In this document: positions 8,556 through 15,881 of the stretch, one piece after another
Numbering within the stretch: position 1 is the first letter of the stretch
How the letters are laid out: every line of letters begins with the position of its first letter
Assembly: GCA_041394605.1 (NCBI GenBank)
Contig: JAWKHX010000011.1
Location: forward strand, 124,001-188,000
Reading direction: 5' to 3'
Length of the DNA stretch: 64,000 nucleotides
From: UBA668 sp041394605
GTDB lineage: Bacteria; Actinomycetota; Acidimicrobiia; Acidimicrobiales; Ilumatobacteraceae
Program-made: the position numbers and the translations under genes
Notes under the pieces: generated by a model
Seen by the model: only the letters and a program-made list of their open reading frames with translations
Told to the model about the DNA's origin: nothing
Database searches by the model: none

Positions 8556-9305
8556 ATGGGCCTGGCCGCTGCGCTGCAGTTCCTCACCCGGGTCCCCATC
8601 CGCCTGCGCCGCGAGCCGGATCTGAACCGCACGGTGGCGTGGTTCCCCGTGGCCGGCGCGCTGATCGGTGCCGCCGTCGGTGGGGTCGCCGCCGGGTTGT
8701 GGCAGGTGACGCCGCCGCTGGTCGCCGGCGCGGCGGCCGTGGCCGTCGGCCTGCTGATCACCGGCGCCTTCCACGAGGACGGCCTGGGCGACGTGGCCGA
8801 CGCGTTCGGCGGTGGCTGGACGGTGGAGCGGCGGCTGGAGATCATGAAGGACAGCCGCCACGGCACCTACGGGGTGGCCGCCATCGCCACGTCGATCGTG
8901 CTGCGGATGGTCACGCTCGGCTCGCTGCCCGGCCCGGCGGCGATGTTCGCCACCGCGGTCGCCGCGCACACCGTCGGCCGGGTGGCCGCCGTCGGGTTGG
9001 CCGGCACCATGCGCCTCGCCACCCACGCCGGCCTCGGCGCGGACTACGGGCGCAGCACCACGCCGCTGCGGGCGATCGTCGGTGGCACCGCGGGTCTGGC
9101 CCTGACGGCGCTGGCGGTCGGCTGGTGGGTGGGTCCGCTCGCCGCAGCCGCACTGGTCGCGGCAGTGGCCGTCGGCCTGCTGGCCCGGGCCAAGGTCGGC
9201 GGGATCAGCGGCGACGCGCTCGGTGCGACGGAGCAGGTTGCCGAGTGCCTGGCCATGATCGTGTGCGCCGGCGTGGCGATGCACCACGGGGTGTGGTGGG
9301 CGTGA
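8556..9305 (+). CDS. cobS: Adenosylcobinamide-GDP ribazoletransferase (cobalamin synthase)
   Basis: 249 residues with about six hydrophobic segments. It joins adenosylcobinamide-GDP and alpha-ribazole to form cobalamin at the membrane. Family motifs are ALQFLTRVPI at the N-terminus, GAFHEDGLGDVADAFGGGW with the acidic metal-binding residues, MKDSRHGTYGV, and GGISGDALGATEQ near the C-terminus. The ATG at 8556 has GGAG about eight bases upstream. A GTG at 8547 overlapping the cobT stop is an alternative that adds three residues. Last dedicated step of this operon. Confidence 0.95.
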   Translation: MGLAAALQFLTRVPIRLRREPDLNRTVAWFPVAGALIGAAVGGVAAGLWQVTPPLVAGAAAVAVGLLITGAFHEDGLGDVADAFGGGWTVERRLEIMKDSRHGTYGVAAIATSIVLRMVTLGSLPGPAAMFATAVAAHTVGRVAAVGLAGTMRLATHAGLGADYGRSTTPLRAIVGGTAGLALTALAVGWWVGPLAAAALVAAVAVGLLARAKVGGISGDALGATEQVAECLAMIVCAGVAMHHGVWWA

Positions 9306-9967
9306 GCATCCGGCTGGTGGTGTTCGACTGCGACGGTGTGCTGGTGGACAGCGAGCGCCTGGCCGTGCGGGTGGACCAGCAGGTGCTCGCCCTGATGGGT
9401 TGGGACTTGCCGCTGGAGGAGGTGATCGAGCGGTTCGTCGGCAGCGGCCACGCGGCAATGCGGCTGGCGCTCTCCGAACGGCTCGGCCGCGACCTGCCCC
9501 ACGACTGGGACGAGCCGTACACCGAGATGTACTGGGCGGCGTTCCGCGACGGGCTGACGGCCATCGACGGGGCGGCCGCGTCGCTGGCCGCGCTCGACGC
9601 CGCGGGGCTGCCGACGTGCGTGGCCAGCAACAGCACCGTCCCGCAGATGGAGTACACGCTGGGCCTCACCGGCCTGCTGCCGCTGGTGGAGGGCCGGCTG
9701 TTCAGCGGGCAGGACCACGGCCGCCCGAAGCCCGACCCGGAGGTCTACCTCCGGGCCGCGGCGGCGATGGGGGTGCCGCCCAAGGACGCGGTCGCCGTCG
9801 ACGACAGCCCGGCCGGCGTGGCCGCGGCGGTCGCCGCCGGCATGCACGTCATCGGCTTCAGCGGCGGCCTCCACCCGGCGGACCGCCTGCTGGCCGCCGG
9901 CGCCCACGCCCTGGCCCCCGACCACACCGAGGTCCAGCACCGGCTCGACCACCTGGCAGGGAACTGA
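9302..9967 (+). CDS. HAD-superfamily hydrolase (phosphatase / beta-phosphoglucomutase-like)
   Basis: 221 residues. The HAD motifs are complete: motif I VVFDCDGVLVDSE (nucleophile and acid/base Asp), motif II VASNST, motif III Lys in GRPKPDPEVYL, and motif IV VDDSPAGVAAAVAAGM. The insertion between motifs I and II is the helical cap of subfamily I. Its GTG overlaps the cobS stop (GTGA), so it is the fifth gene of the cobalamin operon. No CobC-type alpha-ribazole phosphatase is visible here, so this enzyme might fill that role. That is inference from position. The family alone suggests sugar-phosphate or phosphoglycolate hydrolysis. Confidence 0.85.
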   Translation: MSIRLVVFDCDGVLVDSERLAVRVDQQVLALMGWDLPLEEVIERFVGSGHAAMRLALSERLGRDLPHDWDEPYTEMYWAAFRDGLTAIDGAAASLAALDAAGLPTCVASNSTVPQMEYTLGLTGLLPLVEGRLFSGQDHGRPKPDPEVYLRAAAAMGVPPKDAVAVDDSPAGVAAAVAAGMHVIGFSGGLHPADRLLAAGAHALAPDHTEVQHRLDHLAGN

Positions 9968-9970
9968 CCG

Positions 9971-11182
9971 TCAGGGCTCGCCCAGTTCCCCCGTCATCGC
10001 CCGCACGGTGCCGCGGAGGACCTCGGTCGAGGTGGCGAAGTTCAGGCGGGCGAAGCCGTGGCCCTCGGGGCCGAAGTTGGGGCCTTCGCTGAGCCGCACC
10101 CCGTTGCCCACGAACGCGGCCGACGGGTCGTCACCGAGGTCCATGGTCCGGAAGTCCAGCCACGACAGGTAGGTGCCCTGCGGCGGCGTGTAGACCACGT
10201 CGGGCAGGTACATCGCCAGCAGGTCACCGAGGAACTGGCGCTGGCCGTCGAGGTGGGCCAGCACCGCGGCCAGCCACTCGTCACCATGGCGCCACACGGC
10301 CTCCGCCGCCGCCGACCCCATCAGGTTGGTGGCGCCGAACATGTGGTCCGGCACGGTACCGAACCGCTCCCGCACCCACGCCGGGGCGACGTGCATGATC
10401 GCGTAGCGCAGGCCGGCCAGGTTGAACGCCTTCGATGCGGCATGGATGGTGACGGTGCGCTCCGGGGCGAACAGGGCCATCGGCCGGTGGGTGAGCGGCG
10501 CGTACGTGAGGTCGGCGTGGATCTCGTCGCTGATCACCAGCAGGTCGTGGCGCTCGGCAATGGCCGCCAGCGACCGCAACTCGTCCTCGCTGAAGACGTG
10601 CCCGGTCGGGTTGTGCGGATGGCACAGCAGCAGCACCTTGGCCTGCTCGCCGGCGGCCAGGCGGGCGTCCAGCGCCTCGTGGTCGAACGCCCATCCCGAC
10701 GGCGAGCCCGCCGAGCGGGACGCCGGCACGCGCACCACGCGGCGGCCGTTGTCCTCCACGCTGTGCAGGAACGGCGGGTAGGCGGGCGTGTGCACCACGA
10801 CCCCGTCACCCGGTTCGGTGCACAGGTGCAGGACGATCTGGATGCCCTGCACCACGTCGTTCAATTCGCGCAGGTGCTCCGGGTCGAACGTCCAGCCGTA
10901 GCGGGTGGCGCAGCGCTCGGCGAAGGCCGTCGCCGCAGGCGACCCGCCGGTGACGTGGCGCCAGTCCGGGTAGCCGATGTCGCCACTGTCCAGCACGGCG
11001 CGGATGGCCTGGTCCACACAGGGCGGCGGCGGGAAGTCCATGTCCGCCACCCAGGCGTTCCAGGGCACGCCGTGGCGGTGCCACTTGGCGCCGGGCTTGG
11101 CGCGCAGCCAGTCCAGCGAGAGCGAATCGAACCCGAAGTCGGGGGCAGCAGAGGCAGAGGAAGAGGAAGAGGCGCCGGTCAC
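9971..11182 (-). CDS. PLP-dependent C-S lyase / aminotransferase, MalY-PatB type
   Basis: About 403 residues of a class I/II fold-type I PLP enzyme. The N-terminal WHRHGVPWNAWVADMDFPPPPCV and DIGYPDW pattern marks the MalY/PatB cystathionine beta-lyase branch. The active-site lysine lies in IHAASKAFNLAGLRYA, and the PLP-contacting Asn/Asp/Tyr segments are CHPHNPTGHVF and VISDEIHADLTY. The likely reaction is beta-elimination of cystathionine or a related cysteine conjugate. Three GTG codons at 11200, 11191 and 11182 could start it; I took the last because the Ser-rich stretch (ASSSSSASA) that follows is already non-conserved. Convergent with the HAD gene. Confidence 0.83.
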   Translation of the reverse strand: MTGASSSSSASAAPDFGFDSLSLDWLRAKPGAKWHRHGVPWNAWVADMDFPPPPCVDQAIRAVLDSGDIGYPDWRHVTGGSPAATAFAERCATRYGWTFDPEHLRELNDVVQGIQIVLHLCTEPGDGVVVHTPAYPPFLHSVEDNGRRVVRVPASRSAGSPSGWAFDHEALDARLAAGEQAKVLLLCHPHNPTGHVFSEDELRSLAAIAERHDLLVISDEIHADLTYAPLTHRPMALFAPERTVTIHAASKAFNLAGLRYAIMHVAPAWVRERFGTVPDHMFGATNLMGSAAAEAVWRHGDEWLAAVLAHLDGQRQFLGDLLAMYLPDVVYTPPQGTYLSWLDFRTMDLGDDPSAAFVGNGVRLSEGPNFGPEGHGFARLNFATSTEVLRGTVRAMTGELGEP

Positions 11183-11204
11183 GCCCCGCACCCTACCCAC
11201 CCCA

Positions 11205-11251
11205 CAAGTTGGCGTTCAGGTGCGGTGGTACCGCCACTCACCGCCAACTTG
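11205..11251. repeat. Palindromic repeat family B, copy 1
   Basis: A 47-bp imperfect palindrome bounded by CAAGTTGGC and GCCAACTTG, with an inner GTGCGGTGG/CCGCCAC core around GGTACC. A second copy in opposite orientation follows 14 bp later and a third is at 59279-59325. It lies just upstream of the C-S lyase start on the minus strand. Confidence 0.85.
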
Positions 11252-11265
11252 CATCGGCCCGTTTC

Positions 11266-11312
11266 CAAGTTGGCTTCCAGTGGCGGTGGTACCGCACCTC
11301 ACCGCCAACTTG
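11266..11312. repeat. Palindromic repeat family B, copy 2
   Basis: Bounded by CAAGTTGGC and GCCAACTTG. Its body matches the reverse complement of copy 1 better than copy 1 itself (CAGTGGCGGTGGTACCGCACC). The two together form a composite tandem-inverted element between the C-S lyase and aspC, which are both on the minus strand. Confidence 0.85.
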
Positions 11313-11336
11313 CAGCAGGCCGGGGGCGGGTTGGGG

Positions 11337-12536
11337 TCAGGCGGTGACCCACTGGTGGATGCGGCGGATGCCTTCCTCCATGTCGGCGTCGGCCATGGCG
11401 AAGCTGAAGCGGGCGTAGCCGGGGGTGCCGAACGCCTCGCCCGGCACGAACGCCACCTTGGCCTCGCCGAGGATGGTGTCCGCCAGCTGCAGCGTGGTGT
11501 GCGACACCGTGCCGTTGGGGCCGAGCGGCCGGCCGAGCAGCGCCTTGAAGTTCGGGTAGCAGTAGAACGCACCCTGCGGCTCGATGGCCGACACGCCGGG
11601 GATCTCGTTGAGCATCCGGTGCATCGTGACGGCGCGGCGGGAGAACGCCTCGCGCATCATCGCCACGGCGGACAGGTCGCCGCGCACGGCTTCCAGCGCA
11701 GCCATCTGTGCGACGTTGGAGACGTTGGACGTGCTGTGCGACTGGAAGTTGACGGCCGCCTTCATCACATCGGCCGGCCCGATCATCCAGCCGACGCGCC
11801 AGCCGGTCATCGCGTACGTCTTGGCGACACCGTTGACGATGACGCACTGGTCGGCCAGCTCCGGCACGACGGTGGGCATGGACACGAAGCGGTTGTCGCC
11901 GTAGACGAGGTGCTCGTAGATCTCGTCCGTCAGCACCCACACACCCTTCTCCACGGCCCAGCGGCCGATGGCCTCGACCTCGTCGGGCGAGTAGATGGCG
12001 CCGCTGGGGTTGTCGGGGCTGACGAACAGCAGCACCTTCGTCTTCGGGGTCAGCGCGGCGTCCAGCTGCGCCACGGTGACCTTGAAGCCGGTGGTCTCGT
12101 CGGTGTCGATGGCCACGGGCACGCCGCCGGCCAGCTCGATGGCCTCGGGGTAGGTGGTCCAGTACGGGGCCGGGCAGATGACCTCGTCGCCCGGGTCGCA
12201 CAGGGCGGCGAAGGCGGTGTAGACGGCGTGCTTGCCGCCGCTGGTGATCAGGACCTGCGACGCCTGGCAGGAGAACCCGCTGTCGCGCAGGGTCTTGGCG
12301 GCGACGGCCTCACGGAGGTCGGGAAGGCCGGCGGCCGGCGTGTACTTGTGCATCGCCGGGTTGCGACACGCGGCGACGGCGGCCTCGACGATGTTGTCCG
12401 GGGTCGGGAAGTCCGGCTCGCCGGCACCGAACCCGATGACGTTCTCGCCCTTCGCCTTCAGGGCCTTGGCCTTGGCGTCCACGGCGAGCGTGGCGGATTC
12501 GGCGATGGCGGCGAGACGGACGGAGGTGCGCTTCAC
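11337..12536 (-). CDS. aspC: Aspartate aminotransferase family enzyme (class I, fold-type I PLP)
   Basis: 399 residues. Family-typical sequences are ENVIGFGAGEPDFPTPDNI, KYTPAAGLPDLREAVA, SPDNPSGAIYS, VLTDEIYEHLVYGDN and the PLP-lysine motif GVAKTYAMTGWRVGW. A C-terminal Arg in YARFSFAM binds the substrate carboxylate. It transfers the amino group between aspartate and 2-oxoglutarate; prephenate or other specificities of the Ib subgroup cannot be excluded. GTG 12536 begins with the family's usual KRTSVRLAAIAESATLAV. It is divergent from serC across 147 bp. Confidence 0.9.
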   Translation of the reverse strand: MKRTSVRLAAIAESATLAVDAKAKALKAKGENVIGFGAGEPDFPTPDNIVEAAVAACRNPAMHKYTPAAGLPDLREAVAAKTLRDSGFSCQASQVLITSGGKHAVYTAFAALCDPGDEVICPAPYWTTYPEAIELAGGVPVAIDTDETTGFKVTVAQLDAALTPKTKVLLFVSPDNPSGAIYSPDEVEAIGRWAVEKGVWVLTDEIYEHLVYGDNRFVSMPTVVPELADQCVIVNGVAKTYAMTGWRVGWMIGPADVMKAAVNFQSHSTSNVSNVAQMAALEAVRGDLSAVAMMREAFSRRAVTMHRMLNEIPGVSAIEPQGAFYCYPNFKALLGRPLGPNGTVSHTTLQLADTILGEAKVAFVPGEAFGTPGYARFSFAMADADMEEGIRRIHQWVTA

Positions 12537-12683
12537 GATGGGCTCTTTCGGCGGGTTCAGCGGGGGAGGGTGACCTCGGTGGGCCGCCACAAGGCTACCT
12601 GCGACCCCTTCCGCGGCCCGTTGGAATTGCCGTTTCGTACAACGCCTTGCACGGAGTGCCCACGCGCCCGCGAGACTGTGCAC

Positions 12684-13814
12684 GTGAGCGTCGACCCCAC
12701 CTCCATCGTCATCCCCGCCGACCTGCTGCCCCAGGACGGGCGCTTCGGTTGCGGCCCCTCCAAGGTCCGGGCGGAGCAGGTGCTCGCACTCGCCCAGGCC
12801 AACCAGCACCTGCTGGGCACGTCGCACCGCCAGGCCCCCGTGAAGCAGTTGGTCGGGTCCGTGCGCGACGGCCTGAAGCAGCTCTTCAACCTGCGCAAGG
12901 ACTGGGAGATCGTGCTCGGCAACGGTGGGTCCACCATGTTCTGGGACGTCGCCACGTTCGGCCTCATCCGCCAGTGCAGCCAGCACTACGTGTTCGGCGA
13001 GTTCTCCCAGAAGTTCGCCGACGCGGCCGCGGCCGCGCCGCACCTGCAGTCCCCCGTCATCGTGGCCTCCGAGCCGGGCACCCACCCGGCCATCCAGGAG
13101 GCCGTGCCCGACGGGGTGGACGTGGTGGCGCTCACCCACAACGAGACATCCACCGGCGTGATGATGCACCTCACCCGGCCGGACGGCGACGCGCTGGTGG
13201 TGGTGGATGCCACGTCCGGTGCCGGTGGCCTGCCGTGGCTGCAGGACGAGGTGGACGTGTACTACTTCGCCCCGCAGAAGTGCTTCGCCGGCGACGGCGG
13301 CCTGTGGCTGGCGGCCTGCTCGCCCGCCGCGGTGGAGCGGATCCGCGAGATCGGCCACTCCTCGCGCTGGCAGCCGGCCTCGCTGAACCTGATGACCGCG
13401 CTGGACAACTCCGTGGCCAACCAGACCTACAACACCCCGGCCCTCGGCACGCTGGTGCTGCTGGACGAGCAGATCAAGTGGATGCTCTCCAACGGCGGGC
13501 TGGACTGGTGCATCACCCGCAGCCGCACCAGCGCCTCGCGCCTGTACGGCTGGGCCGAGAAGTCCGACTACGCCACCCCGTTCGTCACCGACCCGATGCA
13601 GCGCAGCACCGTGGTCGGCACCGTCGACCTGGATGCCTCCGTCAGCGCCCACGACGTGTGCGCCGCCCTGCGCGCCAACCACATCGTGGACACGGACAGC
13701 TACCGCAAGCTGGGCCGCAACCAGTTGCGCATCGGCATGTTCCCCGCCATCGACCCGGACGACATCAGCGCGCTCACCGCGTGCATCGACCATGTGGTGA
13801 GCGCCCTGGCGTGA
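12684..13814 (+). CDS. serC: Phosphoserine aminotransferase
   Basis: 376 residues of the actinobacterial SerC type, converting 3-phosphohydroxypyruvate to phosphoserine. Visible family sequences are DGRFGCGPSKVRAEQ, GTSHRQAPVKQLVG, VLGNGGSTMFWDVATFGLI, HNETSTGVMMHLTRP and the PLP-lysine motif YYFAPQKCFAGDGGLW. GTG 12684 was chosen since the protein begins a few residues before the conserved core. An upstream in-frame GTG at 12678 adds two residues. Its stop overlaps the start of the next gene, so both are cotranscribed. Confidence 0.95.
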   Translation: MSVDPTSIVIPADLLPQDGRFGCGPSKVRAEQVLALAQANQHLLGTSHRQAPVKQLVGSVRDGLKQLFNLRKDWEIVLGNGGSTMFWDVATFGLIRQCSQHYVFGEFSQKFADAAAAAPHLQSPVIVASEPGTHPAIQEAVPDGVDVVALTHNETSTGVMMHLTRPDGDALVVVDATSGAGGLPWLQDEVDVYYFAPQKCFAGDGGLWLAACSPAAVERIREIGHSSRWQPASLNLMTALDNSVANQTYNTPALGTLVLLDEQIKWMLSNGGLDWCITRSRTSASRLYGWAEKSDYATPFVTDPMQRSTVVGTVDLDASVSAHDVCAALRANHIVDTDSYRKLGRNQLRIGMFPAIDPDDISALTACIDHVVSALA

Positions 13815-14677
13815 ACGTGCTGACCACGGCGTTCGAGGAGCTGGCCCCGCTCCACCGGCCGATCATGGTCCTCGCCCTGCGCGGGCTGTTCGACATCGCC
13901 GAGGTGGCCACCGACGCGGTGGACATCCTCACCACGGACCGGGTGGCCCCCGTCGTGGCATCCATCGACCCGGACCCGTTCTTCGACTTCACGCAAGAGC
14001 GCCCTCAGGTGGAGATGGACCACGCCGAGCTGCGCCGCATCCGCTGGCCAGAGAACGAGTTCCGCATCGCCCGCTTCCCCGGCAAGGCGCACGACCTGGT
14101 GCTGCTGTCCGGGGTGGAGCCACACCTGCGCTACTCGACGTTCGCCCAGTGCGTCATCACCGTCGCCAAGGGGCTGGGCTGCGAGGTGGTCGTGACGCTC
14201 GGCGCCGCGCCGGAAGCCGTCCCCCACTCCCGCCCGCCGCAGGTGGTGGGCAGCAGCACCAACGACGGGCTGGTGCGGGCGCTCGGCCTGTCCCACCCCC
14301 GCTACCAGGGCGTCACCGGCCTGGTCGGTGTGCTGCAGACGGCGCTGGACCAGGCGGGCATCCCCGCCGTGTCGCTGCGGGTCGGCGTGCCCCACTACCT
14401 CGGCAACGCCAAGCACCCGACGGCGTCGGCCGCGCTGCTGACCCACCTGGAGCACGTGCTGGGCGTGCCCACGGGCGCCCGAACGCTGGACGAGGACGGC
14501 GCCCGCTGGCGCACCCTCCACGACGAGGCCGTGGCCGAGGACCCCGCCGCCACCGCCTACGTGGCGATGCTGGAGCAGGACTTCGACCGGCGAATGGAGG
14601 CGTCCATGCCGTCGGCCGACGACCTGGCGGCCCAGTTCGAGCAGTTCCTGCGCGAGCAGCGCGACGACGAGGAGTAG
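13811..14677 (+). CDS. PAC2-family protein
   Basis: 288 residues matching the PAC2 (proteasome-assembly-chaperone-like, DUF75) family of actinobacteria. Useful markers are VDILTTDRVAPVVASIDPDPFFDFTQ in the first third and GVPHYLGNAKHPTASAALLTHLEHVLG in the second half. The C-terminus is acidic (REQRDDEE). The biochemical role is not established for bacterial members. GTG 13811 overlaps the serC stop (GTGA). Convergent with the antiporter gene, whose stop lies five bases away. Confidence 0.85.
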   Translation: MNVLTTAFEELAPLHRPIMVLALRGLFDIAEVATDAVDILTTDRVAPVVASIDPDPFFDFTQERPQVEMDHAELRRIRWPENEFRIARFPGKAHDLVLLSGVEPHLRYSTFAQCVITVAKGLGCEVVVTLGAAPEAVPHSRPPQVVGSSTNDGLVRALGLSHPRYQGVTGLVGVLQTALDQAGIPAVSLRVGVPHYLGNAKHPTASAALLTHLEHVLGVPTGARTLDEDGARWRTLHDEAVAEDPAATAYVAMLEQDFDRRMEASMPSADDLAAQFEQFLREQRDDEE

Positions 14678-14681
14678 CCGG

Positions 14682-15815
14682 TCAGGCGAAGCGGGCCAGC
14701 AACGACCCGCCGATCGCCATCACCAGCACGTACGCAGCGGTCAAGGCGCCGATCTCTGGCTCCGCCCCGGCCGCCACCGCCAGGCCGCCGATCACGATCG
14801 AGAACTCGCCACGGGGCACGAGCGTCAGCCCCGCCCGCCGGCGGCTGGTGCGGTCCAGACCCGAGCGGCCGGCCGCCCACCAGCCGGCGAACGCCTTCGT
14901 GGCCGCCGACACCACGCCCAACGCCACGGCGGCCAGCAGCACGGGCGGCAGCGAGCCAGGGTCGATCTGCAGGCCGAAGAACACGAAGAACAGGCCGCCG
15001 AACACGTCGCGCAACGGCATCAGCAGCTCGCGGCCCGTGTGCGCGACACCGCCGGACAGGGCGACGCCGATGAGGAAGGCGCCGACCGCCGAGGACACCT
15101 GGACCTTGTCGGCGATGCCGGCCACCAGGAACGTCAGGCCGAGGAGGGTCAGCAGCAGCAGTTCCCGCGACTTGGCCGCCACGAGGGCCGACACCTGCTG
15201 GCCGTAGCGGACGGAGACGACGAGGATCAGCAGCACCGCACCCATCGCCACGGCGACGGTGATCATCCCCTTCCACCACAGCACGCCGGCCAGCAGCACA
15301 CCGAGCACGGGGAGGAAGACGGCCATCGCCAGGTCCTCCATCACCAGGATCGACATGATCACCGGCGTCTCCGGCCGGCCGAGGCGGCCGAGGTCGTCCA
15401 CCAGCTTGGCGATGATGCCCGACGACGACACGTAGGTGACGCCGGCCATCGCCACGCACGCCGTGACGTCCCACCCCAGCAGCGCGCCCGCGGCTGCGCC
15501 GGGAGCCAGGCCGAGCAGCAGATCCACCAGGCCGCCGCGCCAGTTGGCCCGCAGCCCGTCGCGCAGCTCGGTGCCCGTGTACTCCAGGCCGAGCAGCAGC
15601 AGAAGGAGCACCACGCCGACGTCGGCGCCGACCCGGATGAAGTCGTCGCTGGCATCCAGCGGCACCAGCCCGCCCTGCCCCATCGCCAGCCCGGCCAGGA
15701 GGTACAGCGGAATGGATGGCAGTCCGATCCGGCCGCCCCGCCCGAGCACGGCCAGCAGCAACAGCACAGCGCCGAGTTCGATGAGGGCGGCGGCCGACCC
15801 GCCCGCGGCGATCAT
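14682..15815 (-). CDS. Cation:proton antiporter, CPA2 family
   Basis: 377 residues and about eleven to twelve hydrophobic segments of the Na+/H+ exchanger fold. Seen are GLAMGQGGLVPL, LLLLLLGLEYTGTELR and GVTYVSSSGIIAKLVDDLG (the KefB-like switch helix region), then GLQIDPGSLPP and LVPRGEFSIVIGGLAV at the end. It ends within the membrane domain, lacking the TrkA-N or USP tail many KefB proteins carry. It should exchange K+ or Na+ for protons. The K+ channel with a TrkA domain at 19965 is nearby but not in the same operon. Confidence 0.88.
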   Translation of the reverse strand: MIAAGGSAAALIELGAVLLLLAVLGRGGRIGLPSIPLYLLAGLAMGQGGLVPLDASDDFIRVGADVGVVLLLLLLGLEYTGTELRDGLRANWRGGLVDLLLGLAPGAAAGALLGWDVTACVAMAGVTYVSSSGIIAKLVDDLGRLGRPETPVIMSILVMEDLAMAVFLPVLGVLLAGVLWWKGMITVAVAMGAVLLILVVSVRYGQQVSALVAAKSRELLLLTLLGLTFLVAGIADKVQVSSAVGAFLIGVALSGGVAHTGRELLMPLRDVFGGLFFVFFGLQIDPGSLPPVLLAAVALGVVSAATKAFAGWWAAGRSGLDRTSRRRAGLTLVPRGEFSIVIGGLAVAAGAEPEIGALTAAYVLVMAIGGSLLARFA

Positions 15816-15834
15816 CCGCTCAGTGTGGCAGCCG

Positions 15835-15878
15835 GTCGGAGGGTTTCGTGCTCACCTCCGAGCGGGAACCCTCCAACC
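15835..15878. repeat. Palindromic repeat family A, copy 3
   Basis: The left arm GTCGGAGGGTTTC is identical to copies 1 and 2. The right arm is slightly diverged (GGAACCCTCCAAC), and the spacer again carries GTG and CACCTCCGAG. It sits between the 5' end of the antiporter gene and the stop codon of the MMPL gene, both on the minus strand. Confidence 0.85.
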
Positions 15879-15881
15879 GGG

